Numbered from the stretch's first letter, positions 16,994 to 26,072 are shown. The stretch: 64,000 bases of DNA from Dyella_A sp051962475 (GCF_051962475.1 NZ_JBQCCF010000019.1:1-64000), one strand, 5' to 3'. Notes: a model not told the origin generated them from the sequence alone. Program-made: numbers and translations.

Positions 16994-18103
16994 ATGAGGG
17001 TTCGCCTGGGCAATACGGACATCGGCATGGGCCGGTACCTCGGCCTGTGGGGCGTGGTGGCGGTGGTGTTCGCGGTGCAGGGGTACCTGCGCGATGACCT
17101 GGCCGGCCACGGCTGGGCGGCGATCGACTACCTGCGCTGGTCGGCGATCCAGTGGTACACCTGGGCGGCGCTGGCACCTCTGGTGTTCCGGCTGGCGGCC
17201 AGCTATCCCTTGCGTCTGCCCCCGCGCCTGCGCGAACTGGGCATGCCGTTGCTGGCCAGCGTGGGCATCACCGCGGTGGCGCTGCTGATCGGCGCCATGG
17301 TGTCGACGGTGTTCGAACCCAGCGGATTTGGCGAGCAGTGGCGCCAGTTCGTGGGCCAGCACGCGGCCACCGGCATGTTGACCTGCTGGGCGCTGTTCGT
17401 GATCCAGCAGGCGATGCAGTTTCGCGAAGAGACCACGCGCCGCGAACTGGAAGCCAACCGACTGGCTTCGGAGCTGGCGCAATCGCGTCTGCAGGTGCTG
17501 CGCACGCAGCTGCAGCCACATTTCCTGTTCAACACCATGCATGCCATCGCGACGCTGTTGCACGAAGACGTGCCATCGGCCGAAGACATGCTGCTGCGCC
17601 TCAGCGACCTGTTGCGCGCGTTTCTGGAAGACTGCGAAGGGCAGGAGATCACGCTGCGGCAGGAACTTGTGCTGCTCGATCTGTACCTCGGCATCCAGCG
17701 CATCCGCTTCAAGGATCGCCTGGGCACCCGTATCTATCTCGCCCCGGACACGCTGCGCTGCGCGGTGCCCAGTCTGATCCTGCAGCCGATCGTGGAGAAC
17801 GCGATACGCCACGGCATCGGCGAGCGTCTGGGCAGCGATTGCATCGAGATCGAAAGCCGCCGTGAGGGTACCGAGCTGTGCATCGAGGTGCGCAACCGCA
17901 ACAGTGTGCTGGAGCCGGGCGACTCGCCGTCGTCAGGCCACGGCATCGGTTTGTCGAACACCGCGCTCCGCCTGCGCGAGTTGTACGGCGACCTGGCCGA
18001 GGTGCGCCTGGACATGCTCTGGCCGCAAGGCGTGTCCTGTCGCCTGCGCCTGCCGCTGCGCGAGATGGAGGAACTCGACGATGCGCCGGAGGTGGCTGCG
18101 TGA
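16994..18103 (+). CDS. LytS/AlgZ-type sensor histidine kinase
   Basis: The 369-residue kinase has four or five N-terminal membrane helices (residues about 12-140) and a short coiled segment (FREETTRRELEANRLASELAQS). The His_kinase domain (PF06580) has the phosphoacceptor motif QLQPHFLFNTMHAI (His176) and an HATPase domain with QPIVENAIRHGIG and GHGIGLSNTALRL. There is no extracellular sensory domain, so sensing probably occurs within the membrane. The stop TGA overlaps the GTG of the response regulator (GTGA), giving a coupled two-component system. The M61 peptidase follows the pair and may be a target (inference). Confidence 0.92.
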   Translation: MRVRLGNTDIGMGRYLGLWGVVAVVFAVQGYLRDDLAGHGWAAIDYLRWSAIQWYTWAALAPLVFRLAASYPLRLPPRLRELGMPLLASVGITAVALLIGAMVSTVFEPSGFGEQWRQFVGQHAATGMLTCWALFVIQQAMQFREETTRRELEANRLASELAQSRLQVLRTQLQPHFLFNTMHAIATLLHEDVPSAEDMLLRLSDLLRAFLEDCEGQEITLRQELVLLDLYLGIQRIRFKDRLGTRIYLAPDTLRCAVPSLILQPIVENAIRHGIGERLGSDCIEIESRREGTELCIEVRNRNSVLEPGDSPSSGHGIGLSNTALRLRELYGDLAEVRLDMLWPQGVSCRLRLPLREMEELDDAPEVAA

Positions 18104-18882
18104 AGCTGGCCGTGCTGGTGGTGGACGACGAGCCGCTGGCGCGGCAGGCGATCGCGCGGCTGTTGCGCGACGACTCGGAGGTGGCGCAACTGGACGAATG
18201 CGGCGACGGCATCGCCGCCGTGCAGGCGATCCGTCGCGGCTCACCGGATCTGGTCTTTCTCGACATCCAGATGCCGGCGATGACCGGTATGGACGTGGTG
18301 GCGGCGATCGGCGTGGAGCAGATGCCGGCCACCGTGTTCGTCACAGCCTACGAGCAGTACGCGGTACGCGCGTTCGAAGCGCATGCGGTGGATTACCTGG
18401 TCAAGCCGTTCAGTCGCGAACGCTTCGCCCATGCGCTGGCGCGGGCCAAGACACGCCTGGCCGGTGGCGCCGGGGCGGCCGTATCCGCCCGGATCATGCA
18501 GGCGCTGGACGCGCTGCGTCGGCGCGACGATTACCTCGAGCGCATCCCGGTGCGCGAGGGCGAGCAGGTGGTGTTTGTCGATGTCGAGGACATCGTCTGG
18601 ATCAAGGCCAGCCGCAACACCGTGCTGATCCACCTGGCCGATCGCGTGCATGAGCTGCGCGAGACGATGGCGACGCTGGCCGAGCGGCTCGATCCAAGGC
18701 GTTTCGCCCGCGTGCATCGCTCGGCCATCATCAACGTGCGCCGCGTCGAGGCGGTCCATCCGTGGTTCAACGGCTATCACGTGGTCACCATGGATACCGG
18801 GCAGAAGCTGCGCATGAGCCGCTATCAGCACGAGGCGTTCCTGCGGCTGGTTTCGCTGTCGCGCGAGGCGCCCACCGACTGA
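18100..18882 (+). CDS. LytTR-family response regulator
   Basis: The 260-residue protein starts at GTG 18100, overlapping the kinase stop. The receiver domain has the acidic pocket VVDDEPLARQAI, phosphoacceptor Asp55 in LVFLDIQMP, and Lys102 in YLVKPF. The C-terminal LytTR DNA-binding domain (about 145-250) shows RIPVREGEQVVFVDVEDIVWIKAS and FARVHRSAIINVRRVEAVHPW. The partner is the kinase at 16994. The targets cannot be read from the sequence; no clear LytTR direct repeats were identified in front of neighbouring genes. Confidence 0.93.
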   Translation: MKLAVLVVDDEPLARQAIARLLRDDSEVAQLDECGDGIAAVQAIRRGSPDLVFLDIQMPAMTGMDVVAAIGVEQMPATVFVTAYEQYAVRAFEAHAVDYLVKPFSRERFAHALARAKTRLAGGAGAAVSARIMQALDALRRRDDYLERIPVREGEQVVFVDVEDIVWIKASRNTVLIHLADRVHELRETMATLAERLDPRRFARVHRSAIINVRRVEAVHPWFNGYHVVTMDTGQKLRMSRYQHEAFLRLVSLSREAPTD

Positions 18883-18947
18883 GCCGCGCCCGGTGGGCCA
18901 GACGATGCTAATTTGCGCGCTTTCCCATCGGCCCGCCGGAGTTCCTC

Positions 18948-20900
18948 ATGTCCCTTGCCACCTCTTCCTCCCGGGCGACTCTCGCCCGCCGCAAGTCCCT
19001 GCGCCTGGCCGTGGCCATCTCGACGGTGCTGGCGGCCGCTGTCGCCGACGCGCAGCCGGCCTGGAGGGACAACGTGCCCGCGCCGCAGGACACGCCGTAC
19101 CCCGGCACGGTGAACTTGCAGGTGGACGCCAGCGATACAGTGCAGGGCATCTTTCGCGTGCGCGAGTCGATTCCCGTGCAGCCCGGCGCGCTCACGCTGC
19201 TGTACCCGCAGTGGATTCCCGGCGATCACTCGCCCACCGGGCCGATCGCCATGCTCGCCGGGCTGCGGCTGAGCGCCAACGGCCAGCCGCTGAAGTGGAT
19301 ACGCGACAAGTACAACGTCTATGCCTTCCACCTCGACGTGCCGGCGGGCGTGTCGACCGTCGAGGCGCAGTTCCAGTACCTGTCGCCGCGCGATGGTGGC
19401 TACGAGATCACCGACCGCATGATGGACATGGAGTGGAGCAAGCTGGCGCTGTATCCAGCCGGCCACTACACCCGCGGCATCACCTTCACGCCGAGCCTCA
19501 CGCTGCCGCACGGCTGGCAGTTCGGCACGGCGCTGGAGACCGCTTCCACGTCGGGCGACACCACCACCTTCAAGCCGGTGACTTTCAACAACCTGGTCGA
19601 TTCACCGGTGTATGCGGGCCAGTACTTCAAACGCGTGGACCTCACCCCGAAAGGTGGCGCGCCGGTGCACCTGGACATCGTGGCCGATGCGCCTAAGTAC
19701 CTTCAGATCACGCCCGCGCAGCTGCAGGCGCACCGCAACCTCGCCGCGCAGGCGACCACGCTGTTCGGCTCGCATCACTACGACCACTACGACTTCCTGT
19801 TCTCGCTGTCCGACCAACTCGGCGGCAACGGCACCGAGCACCATCAGTCCAGCGAGAACGGCCTGGGCGCGGACTACTTCACCGCCTGGGACGACAACGC
19901 ACCCGGCCGCGATCTGCTCGCGCACGAATACACTCACTCGTGGAACGGCAAGTTCCGCCGTCCGGCCGACCTGTGGACGCCCAATTTCAACGTACCGATG
20001 GGTGATTCGCTGCTGTGGGTGTACGAGGGGCAGACGCAATACTGGGGCTTCGTGCTCACGGCCCGCGCCGGCCTATGGTCGCCCGAGCAGTTCCGCGACG
20101 CGCTGGCGATGACGGCGGCCAACTATGACCGTAACCGGGAGGGGTTCGCCTGGCGCACCATCACCGACACCACCAACGACCCGACCGCCGCGCGTCGCAC
20201 CGGCCTGCCGTACCGCAGCTGGCAGATGAGCGAGGAGTACTACAGCGCCGGCCAGATGGTGTGGCTGGCGGTGGACGCGAAGCTGCGCGAGCTCACCCAC
20301 GATCGGAAGTCGCTGGACGATTTCGCCCGCGCCTTCTTCGGCGTCGACAACGGCAGCTACGTGACCAGAACCTACAACTTCGACGATGTGGTGGCGGCGC
20401 TGGACGGCGTGGCGAAGTACGACTGGGCGAGCTACCTGCACGCGCGCGTCGATACGCTCGATCCGCCGCTGCTGGACGGCCTCGCTGGCAGCGGCTGGAA
20501 GCTGGTGTACACCGAGAAGGAAAGTGACTACGAAAAGCAGTACAACAGCCGGCCGCAGTCCTCGCGCCACATGTACAACTTCAGCTGGTCGATCGGCCTG
20601 ACCGTGGCGGGGAAGGGCGCGGTCAACGACGTGCGCTGGGACGGCCCGGCATTCAAGGCCGGGGTGAGCACCGGTGCCACCATCGTGGCGGTTAACGGGC
20701 AGGATTACAGCGACGACGTGCTGAAAAACGCGATCACCGCGGCGAAGTCGGACAAGGCGCCGATCCGCCTGCTGCTGAAGTTCCAGGGCGGCTACCGCAC
20801 GGTGTCGGTGGACTACCACGGCGGCCTGCAGTACCCGCATCTGGTACGCGTGCCGGGCACGCCCGACTACCTCAGCGAGATCATCGCCGCGCGCAAGTGA
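18948..20900 (+). CDS. M61-family metallopeptidase with PDZ domain
   Basis: The 650-residue exported protein has a signal region with basic start (ATLARRKSLRLAVAISTVLAAAVADA). An N-terminal beta domain leads into the catalytic domain with the zinc motif HEYTHSWNGK (His326, Glu327, His330). A C-terminal PDZ domain (about 545-620) contains DGPAFKAGVSTGATIVAVNGQDYSDD. Length and order match glycyl aminopeptidase-type M61 enzymes, which remove N-terminal residues in the periplasm. The gene lies 65 bp after the LytTR regulator in the same direction and could be co-transcribed. A long hairpin follows at 20933. Confidence 0.92.
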   Translation: MSLATSSSRATLARRKSLRLAVAISTVLAAAVADAQPAWRDNVPAPQDTPYPGTVNLQVDASDTVQGIFRVRESIPVQPGALTLLYPQWIPGDHSPTGPIAMLAGLRLSANGQPLKWIRDKYNVYAFHLDVPAGVSTVEAQFQYLSPRDGGYEITDRMMDMEWSKLALYPAGHYTRGITFTPSLTLPHGWQFGTALETASTSGDTTTFKPVTFNNLVDSPVYAGQYFKRVDLTPKGGAPVHLDIVADAPKYLQITPAQLQAHRNLAAQATTLFGSHHYDHYDFLFSLSDQLGGNGTEHHQSSENGLGADYFTAWDDNAPGRDLLAHEYTHSWNGKFRRPADLWTPNFNVPMGDSLLWVYEGQTQYWGFVLTARAGLWSPEQFRDALAMTAANYDRNREGFAWRTITDTTNDPTAARRTGLPYRSWQMSEEYYSAGQMVWLAVDAKLRELTHDRKSLDDFARAFFGVDNGSYVTRTYNFDDVVAALDGVAKYDWASYLHARVDTLDPPLLDGLAGSGWKLVYTEKESDYEKQYNSRPQSSRHMYNFSWSIGLTVAGKGAVNDVRWDGPAFKAGVSTGATIVAVNGQDYSDDVLKNAITAAKSDKAPIRLLLKFQGGYRTVSVDYHGGLQYPHLVRVPGTPDYLSEIIAARK

Positions 20901-20932
20901 TGGCGATACCGCCCGCGACCTGAGTGGTCATG

Positions 20933-20966
20933 GCCGCGCCAGTTGATCTTGATCAGCTGGTGCGGC
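20933..20966. terminator. Long near-perfect stem-loop after the M61 gene
   Basis: Bases 20933-20948 pair with 20951-20966 over 16 positions, including two G-T wobbles, around a TT apex. It lies 32 bases after the M61 stop. No T-run follows (GTTGGCGG), so it may be an mRNA 3'-end stabiliser or a protein-binding palindrome rather than a classical terminator. Confidence 0.6.
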
Positions 20967-21054
20967 GTTGGCGGTGGGAGACTATGCTTTGGCCGGCAGG
21001 GGGATGTCGGCTCGTACACGGTATCTCTACGGGGCGGGGCGGGAGGCGGCGATC

Positions 21055-21402
21055 ATGCGTAATGGATGGCGCGGTGCGTTCGTCATGGGGCTGGAAGTGG
21101 TCGCGCTCGGCATGGGCATCGCCTGGGCCGGCGGCGGCTTGATCACGTTCAGCGGAGCGGTGGTCAATCCCACCTGTCAGGTGGCGGTGCCGGGGCTGCC
21201 CGAGTTGCATCCCGGTGCGACGCCGGTGCGCGGCGTATGCCGCGCGGCATCTTCGTCCGCCGATCCGGCGCCGTTCGAGCGCGTGGTGGTGCGGCTTTCC
21301 GATCACGAGCGTATGCCGCTGCTTTCCCACTTCAGCGACACAGCGGCAGCGGCCTCGTCCACCGGTGAGCGCCCGATGCTGGTGGTGCAGACCTACGAGT
21401 AG
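21055..21402 (+). CDS. Orphan fimbrial subunit-like small secreted protein
   Basis: The 115-residue protein has a hydrophobic N-terminal export segment (GAFVMGLEVVALGMGIAWA). The mature start GGGLITFSGAVVNPTCQVAV resembles the N-terminal region of type 1 fimbrial subunits (xxxFxGxVVxPTC). A second Cys occurs in RGVCRAA, so a disulfide is possible. Fimbrial subunits are usually about 160-180 residues and end in a beta strand with penultimate Tyr; this one ends in VVQTYE and is short. No chaperone or usher gene is present nearby. GGGAGG lies ten bases before ATG 21055. It may be a distinct small family rather than a pilin. Confidence 0.6.
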   Translation: MRNGWRGAFVMGLEVVALGMGIAWAGGGLITFSGAVVNPTCQVAVPGLPELHPGATPVRGVCRAASSSADPAPFERVVVRLSDHERMPLLSHFSDTAAAASSTGERPMLVVQTYE

Positions 21403-21484
21403 CGTGCCGGTGACGGTTCGGGTGCGCTAAGTTGGGCATTCGTTCCGGCGCGTGCCGGTGCCGCTCCTGCTCGAGGCTGCTTGC

Positions 21485-22288
21485 ATGAAGTGCTGGTTGT
21501 TCGCGTTACCGCTGGCCGCGTTGGCCCTGTCGTCATGCAGTACATCGGCGCCGCGGCCGGGGCCGCAGCCAATCAATCCTTTGTACATCGCGCCGCCGGC
21601 GACGCTCGACAGCGAGCAGATCGTTGCCCTGCAGCAACAGCTGTCGGACTGGCCACAGCTAGGACGCTACCGCGAAGAGAACGCGAAGCTGGCGCCGCCA
21701 GCGCCTGGCGAACGCCGCGTGGTGTTCTACGGCGACTCCATCACCGATGCGTGGGGACGCGCTGCGGGCACCACGTTCTTTCCGGGCAAGCCGTACGTCA
21801 ACCGCGGCATCTCCGGCCAGACCACGGCGCAGATGCTGGTTCGCTTTCGCCAGGACGTCATCGGCCTGCGCCCTGCGGCGGTGGTTATCCTCGCCGGCAC
21901 CAACGACATCGCCGGCAATACGGGACTGGCCACCCCGGAGATGATCGAGGACAACTTCCGCTCGATGACCGCGCTGGCGCAGTCCGCCGGCATCCGGGTG
22001 ATCCTGGCTTCGGTGCTGCCCACCACGGACTACCCGTGGCACCCCGGCTTGCAGCCGGCCGGCAAGATCCGTGCGCTCAACGCCTGGCTGAAATCGTACG
22101 CGGCGTCGCGCGGCGCCACCTATCTCGACTACTACGACGCCTTGGTCAACGCGCAGGGTGGGATGGATACGCGGCTCGCCCGCGATGGCGTCCATCCGAC
22201 GCCAGCAGGCTACGCCATCATGACGCCGCTGGCACAGCAGGCGATCGACCAGGCGCTGGATGCGCCAGACGCCGGCCCAGGCAAGTGA
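21485..22288 (+). CDS. SGNH/GDSL-hydrolase lipoprotein
   Basis: The 267-residue protein has a lipoprotein signal (MKCWLFALPLAALALSSC, Cys18). The SGNH hydrolase domain has block I RVVFYGDSITDAWG (Ser85), block II VNRGISGQTTAQML, block III VILAGTNDIAGN, and the catalytic Asp/His in DGVHPTPAGY. All four blocks are intact. It is probably an envelope esterase or acetylhydrolase; the substrate, sugar O-acetyl or lipid, is not evident. It is monocistronic and convergent with the MFS transporter gene. Confidence 0.9.
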   Translation: MKCWLFALPLAALALSSCSTSAPRPGPQPINPLYIAPPATLDSEQIVALQQQLSDWPQLGRYREENAKLAPPAPGERRVVFYGDSITDAWGRAAGTTFFPGKPYVNRGISGQTTAQMLVRFRQDVIGLRPAAVVILAGTNDIAGNTGLATPEMIEDNFRSMTALAQSAGIRVILASVLPTTDYPWHPGLQPAGKIRALNAWLKSYAASRGATYLDYYDALVNAQGGMDTRLARDGVHPTPAGYAIMTPLAQQAIDQALDAPDAGPGK

Positions 22289-22382
22289 CCGACCAAGGCA
22301 CGACCAGTGGTACGTTCCCAGCCGCTAAGCCAATCGCTTGATGGCGCCACGGCCGCGAACGGCACGCCGAGCGTTGCTGCAA

Positions 22383-23711
22383 TCAGCGACTGCCCTCGCG
22401 CGCCATTGAGGCGCGGGCACGCCGCTGCTTGGCGAGCGTCGGGTGCGTCTCCGGCATGGTCAGCAGGACCGGCAGCACCGCCAGCGCGACCGCGGCGATC
22501 ATGGCGCCGGGCACGGCGACCCAGCCGGTGCGCTGCACCAGCAGTTCGGCGAGGAAGGGCGTGAGTCCGCCGAACAGTGCCGTGGCCACGGTGACGCCCA
22601 GCGCGAGGCCGCTCAGCCGTCCCTCGCCAGGGAATTGCTCGGCTGTAGCAGGCGCGCCCACCGCGCTCACGCCGCCAGCCAGACACGCCAGCACGATCGC
22701 GCCGATGGCGATGAATCCTTCGCCGCCGCCACCGGCCATCAGGCCGAACATCGACAGCGGCAGCAGCATGGCCGCCACGCCCAGCCCGATCAGCACGGGC
22801 TTGCGTCCGACCCGGTCCGACAGCGCGCCGGCGAGCGGGGTGACCGCGATGACCGCCACCGCCGCGATCGTCGACAGACCCAGCGAGCGACCCTCGGCGA
22901 CGATGCCCGAGCCGCTGAGGAACGCCGGCACGTAGGTGATGCCGACGTAGTAGGTGATGGATCCCAGCGCCGAGATGGCGAACGTGCGCAGCAACGCCGA
23001 GCGGTGGTGGGCAAGCGTATGCCGCAGCGGCGAGTCCGGCACCGTGCGCTGTGCCTGCTGGCGCAGGAATTCGGGCGATTCCTGCATGGTGGAGCGCGCT
23101 ATCCACACGCTGCCGGCCAGCGCCGCGCCAATGAAGAACGGAATGCGCCAACCCCAGGCCGCGAGCTGCGCGTCGCTCATCAAACCCACGGTAAGTGCCG
23201 CCACGACCACCGCCAGCAGTGCACCGACTTCGCTCGCGGCCGAGGCCAGCGAGGTGATCAAGCCCCGCCGCTCGGCCCGTGCGCCCTCCAGCAGGTAGGC
23301 GACCACGCCGGTGTATTCGCCGCCCACCGAGAACGCCATGAAGCAGCGCAGCACCAGCAGCAGGCCGCCGGCCACCGGGCCGATCGCCGCGTAATCGGGC
23401 AGCAGCGCGGTGGCGAGCATCGCCAGCGTCATCAACATCATCGACAGCAGCAGCGTGCGCTGGCGCCCCAGCCGATCGCCGATGTGGCCAAACACCATCG
23501 CCCCCAGCGGACGCATCGCATACGACACCGCAAACCCCGCCAGCGTGGCCAGCAGCGACTGGCTGTCGCCGCCGAAGAACACGCGCGACAGCACCGTGGC
23601 GAAATACAGGTACAGCGTGAAGTCGTACCACTCCACCACTGTCGACAGCGCCGCCACCACCATGGAGGCGCGTGAGATCTCGGCGGGACGCGACGTGCCG
23701 GGCGTACTCAT
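22383..23711 (-). CDS. MFS transporter, metabolite:H+ symporter (MHS) family
   Basis: The 442-residue protein has about 12 membrane helices. The MHS signatures VVEWYDFTLYLYFATVLSRVFF and RPLGAMVFGHIGDRLGRQRTLLLSM (the loop 2-3 motif) are clear, as is the repeated motif GALSDRVGRKPVLIGLG in the second half. MHS proteins take up organic acids or osmolytes such as citrate, ketoglutarate, proline or shikimate; the specificity here is not evident. The gene stands alone between two hairpins. The ATG at 23711 begins MSTPGTSRPAEISRASMVVAAL, a typical short cytoplasmic lead. Confidence 0.9.
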   Translation of the reverse strand: MSTPGTSRPAEISRASMVVAALSTVVEWYDFTLYLYFATVLSRVFFGGDSQSLLATLAGFAVSYAMRPLGAMVFGHIGDRLGRQRTLLLSMMLMTLAMLATALLPDYAAIGPVAGGLLLVLRCFMAFSVGGEYTGVVAYLLEGARAERRGLITSLASAASEVGALLAVVVAALTVGLMSDAQLAAWGWRIPFFIGAALAGSVWIARSTMQESPEFLRQQAQRTVPDSPLRHTLAHHRSALLRTFAISALGSITYYVGITYVPAFLSGSGIVAEGRSLGLSTIAAVAVIAVTPLAGALSDRVGRKPVLIGLGVAAMLLPLSMFGLMAGGGGEGFIAIGAIVLACLAGGVSAVGAPATAEQFPGEGRLSGLALGVTVATALFGGLTPFLAELLVQRTGWVAVPGAMIAAVALAVLPVLLTMPETHPTLAKQRRARASMAREGSR

Positions 23712-23804
23712 GCAGGCAAGTTACCGGGAGGCGAGGGATCGACCGATGGTAGCCGCTTTGCGCCGTGCCCTCGGCGCAGTCACCAAGGCTTGTCCACGCA
23801 GCAT

Positions 23805-23843
23805 GACGTGGTGGCGTAATGCTACGCGTCCCGCCACCACGTC
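23805..23843. terminator. 12-bp inverted repeat downstream of the M48 gene
   Basis: GACGTGGTGGCG (23805-23816) and CGCCACCACGTC (23832-23843) are perfectly complementary with a 15-base loop, 21 bases beyond the M48 gene stop and upstream of the transporter. On the minus strand no T-tract follows, so it may be a terminator or an operator of the transporter gene. Confidence 0.5.
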
Positions 23844-23864
23844 AAAACTTCCAGCCTTCCCCTT

Positions 23865-25097
23865 CTAGAGCGCCTTGCAGGATGGCGGCAGCCACTTGGG
23901 TGGCAACTCGCCGCCGCATTGCCAGTGGATCACGCCCTGGCTCACATACGGCGCAAGCACCAGCGAGTGGCTGCGCATGGCCGGGGCGACAAAGCTCAAT
24001 GTGAGCTGGCCGTTTTCACCCAGCGTGATGCCTGCAACGGTCCGGTCAGGAGTGATCGAGCCGAGGCCGGCTTGCTCAAGCGAGGCAGGCCACTGCTGAT
24101 GAGTCATTGCGTACTGAGCGACGGCGCTGCGATAGGGGGCGCTCTCGGTCATCGCCGCGGCGACCGCGGCGCGGTTGACGTAGTCCTGGTAAGCCGGGAT
24201 GGCGATCGCCGCTAGGATCGCCACGTACGCCACAACGACCAGGCCACCAGCGAGCCCCATGCCGGGAATGCGAGGCAACAGCAGGCTGATGAAAAAGGCC
24301 AGCGGATTGCGACCGCCAAGCTTTGGCTTGCGCCGCTCGGTCAGCGCGCGCAGCCATGCTTGCCGCTTGTTGAGCCACGGATAGTCGCCGACGAGCTCGT
24401 GCAACGACATCCAGAATCCGGGGCGCGGTGCTGCACTGGCGCCGAAATCTTCCAGATTCACGGACTTCCAGCGTCGCTTGCCGGCGGCGAGTGCGACCAG
24501 GCCGTACTGAGCATCTTCGGGGTTTTCGCACACGGCGAGGCCGTGGCGATCGCAGGTGTATTCGCGTGCTCGCGAATAGGCGGCTCCGAGCATCGGCAGG
24601 AACAGCGCCGGCGCGAGGATCTTCGCCCAGGTAAGGTGGTGGCGACGAAGGTGACCGAGCTCGTGGCCGATGTAGAAGTCCAGCGCGCCGGGACGATCTT
24701 CCATCGAGTCGACCACATCGGAGAGCAGTACTACGAAGTCCCTGCCAAGGAACCGGGTGGCGAAGGCATTCAGCAAGCCGTTGCCGTTGACCAGATAGGC
24801 CTCCGGCACATTCGGCAGACCCAGCTGGGTCGAGCAGCGATACAGCCGCTGATAGAGGTCGGGCATCTGCCTGGAGCTGATGCGGATCGCATTGCCACGC
24901 AGGTGTGCGATCAGTGCCGAGTGAGCGATGAGTGCGAACAGCGCGATCAGCAAGATGTAGATCAGCACGATACCCACCGTGCCAATGAGCAATAAGGCCC
25001 AGATGATGATGGACAACGCAAGCGCAATGGCGCGCAGAGTCGTCTCGTTCCTGTAGACGAGGTCGGTCACTTCGGTTTTCTCCCCTGTGAGGCGCAT
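23865..25097 (-). CDS. M48 peptidase fused to a type IV pilin-like C-terminal domain
   Basis: The 410-residue membrane protein starts with two hydrophobic segments (about 22-63). The M48 domain has HELGH (145-149) and the third zinc ligand Glu189 in REYTCDRHG. After a linker, residues about 280-312 form a further helix, GLVVVAYVAILAAIAIPAYQDYVNRAAV, strikingly like the pilin N-terminal helix with its AIAIPAYQDY. The remainder is pilin-like: a helix (TESAPYRSAVAQYAMTHQQWPAS), beta strands (GITLGENGQLTLSFV) and the closing pair Cys394/Cys407 as in WQCGGELPPKWLPPSC. No prepilin peptidase site is present, so the domain is probably used for assembly or interaction, not export. Confidence 0.88.
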   Translation of the reverse strand: MRLTGEKTEVTDLVYRNETTLRAIALALSIIIWALLLIGTVGIVLIYILLIALFALIAHSALIAHLRGNAIRISSRQMPDLYQRLYRCSTQLGLPNVPEAYLVNGNGLLNAFATRFLGRDFVVLLSDVVDSMEDRPGALDFYIGHELGHLRRHHLTWAKILAPALFLPMLGAAYSRAREYTCDRHGLAVCENPEDAQYGLVALAAGKRRWKSVNLEDFGASAAPRPGFWMSLHELVGDYPWLNKRQAWLRALTERRKPKLGGRNPLAFFISLLLPRIPGMGLAGGLVVVAYVAILAAIAIPAYQDYVNRAAVAAAMTESAPYRSAVAQYAMTHQQWPASLEQAGLGSITPDRTVAGITLGENGQLTLSFVAPAMRSHSLVLAPYVSQGVIHWQCGGELPPKWLPPSCKAL

Positions 25098-25166
25098 CCC
25101 CTGACGCGCTTCATGAGTCTAGGCGAGTGCCGCAGTGGCGACCACCACTGCCCCGGCGAATGGCCG

Positions 25167-26072
25167 CTACCGCGGCGAACTCGCCTTGACGAAATCCACG
25201 AACGCCCGCAGCGGAGCGGGCAGGTGCTGGCGGCCGGGGTAGTAGAGGTAGGGTCCGCTGAAGGGTTGCCACCAGGGCTTGAGTACGGGCACGAGGGCGC
25301 CGCTGTCGAAGTGCGGCTGCAACCAGGCTTCGAATAGGTGGATGATGCCGAGTCCGTCGAGCGCCGCCTGCAGCTTCAGATCCACGCCGCCGCCCAGCCG
25401 CACGAGCAACGGACCATCCGGGTCCACGCGCACGATCTCGCCGTTGCGTTCGAACTCCCAGGCAGGGATGTGGCCGCTGGCGAACTGCCCGCGCAGGCAG
25501 GTGTGTTCGAGCAGGTCCCTGGGATGCCGAGGCCGGCCGTGTTCGGCCAGATACGCTGGCGAGGCGGCGGTGGCCATGCGCTGCACGCGCGGGCCGATCG
25601 GTACCGCCACCATGTCCTTCTCCAGCCGCTCGTCGTAGCGCACGCCGGCGTCGCAGCCAGCGGCGAGCAGGTCGACGAAGCTCTCCTCGACGATGACTTC
25701 GAGCCGGATTTCCGGGTACGCCTTCAGGAACGGCGTGACGATCGCCGGCAGCACCAGCCGCGCCACCGTTGCTGGCACGTTGAGCTTGAGCGTGCCGGCC
25801 GGGCGGTCGCGGTAGTGGTTGACTACGTCCAGCGCCGCTTCCACTTCACCCAGTGCAGGGGCCAGCCGTTCGGCCAGCCGCGCGCCGGCTTCGGTGGCGA
25901 TCACGCTGCGCGTGGTGCGATGTAGCAGCCGCACACCCATGCGCGACTCCAGCCGGCGCACGCTCTCGCTCAGCCGCGAGGCGGAGTTGCCGCTGGCGCG
26001 CGCGCCCTCGCGGAAGCCACCGGCACGCAGTACGGCAAGGAAGGCGAAGAGGTCGCGAAGCTCGGTATCCAT
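25167..26072 (-). CDS. LysR-family transcriptional regulator
   Basis: The 301-residue regulator begins with the wHTH (DLFAFLAVLRAGGFREGARASGNSASRLSESVRRLESRMGVRLLHRTTRSV). The effector domain from about residue 90 has LKLNVPATVARLVLPAIVTPFLKAYPEIRLEV and the hinge KLQAALDGLGIIHL. It is complete. ATG 26072 gives the normal lead (MDTELRD). It diverges from the PdxI-like aldo/keto reductase across 114 bp, the classic LysR arrangement, so it probably regulates that gene. Confidence 0.92.
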   Translation of the reverse strand: MDTELRDLFAFLAVLRAGGFREGARASGNSASRLSESVRRLESRMGVRLLHRTTRSVIATEAGARLAERLAPALGEVEAALDVVNHYRDRPAGTLKLNVPATVARLVLPAIVTPFLKAYPEIRLEVIVEESFVDLLAAGCDAGVRYDERLEKDMVAVPIGPRVQRMATAASPAYLAEHGRPRHPRDLLEHTCLRGQFASGHIPAWEFERNGEIVRVDPDGPLLVRLGGGVDLKLQAALDGLGIIHLFEAWLQPHFDSGALVPVLKPWWQPFSGPYLYYPGRQHLPAPLRAFVDFVKASSPR

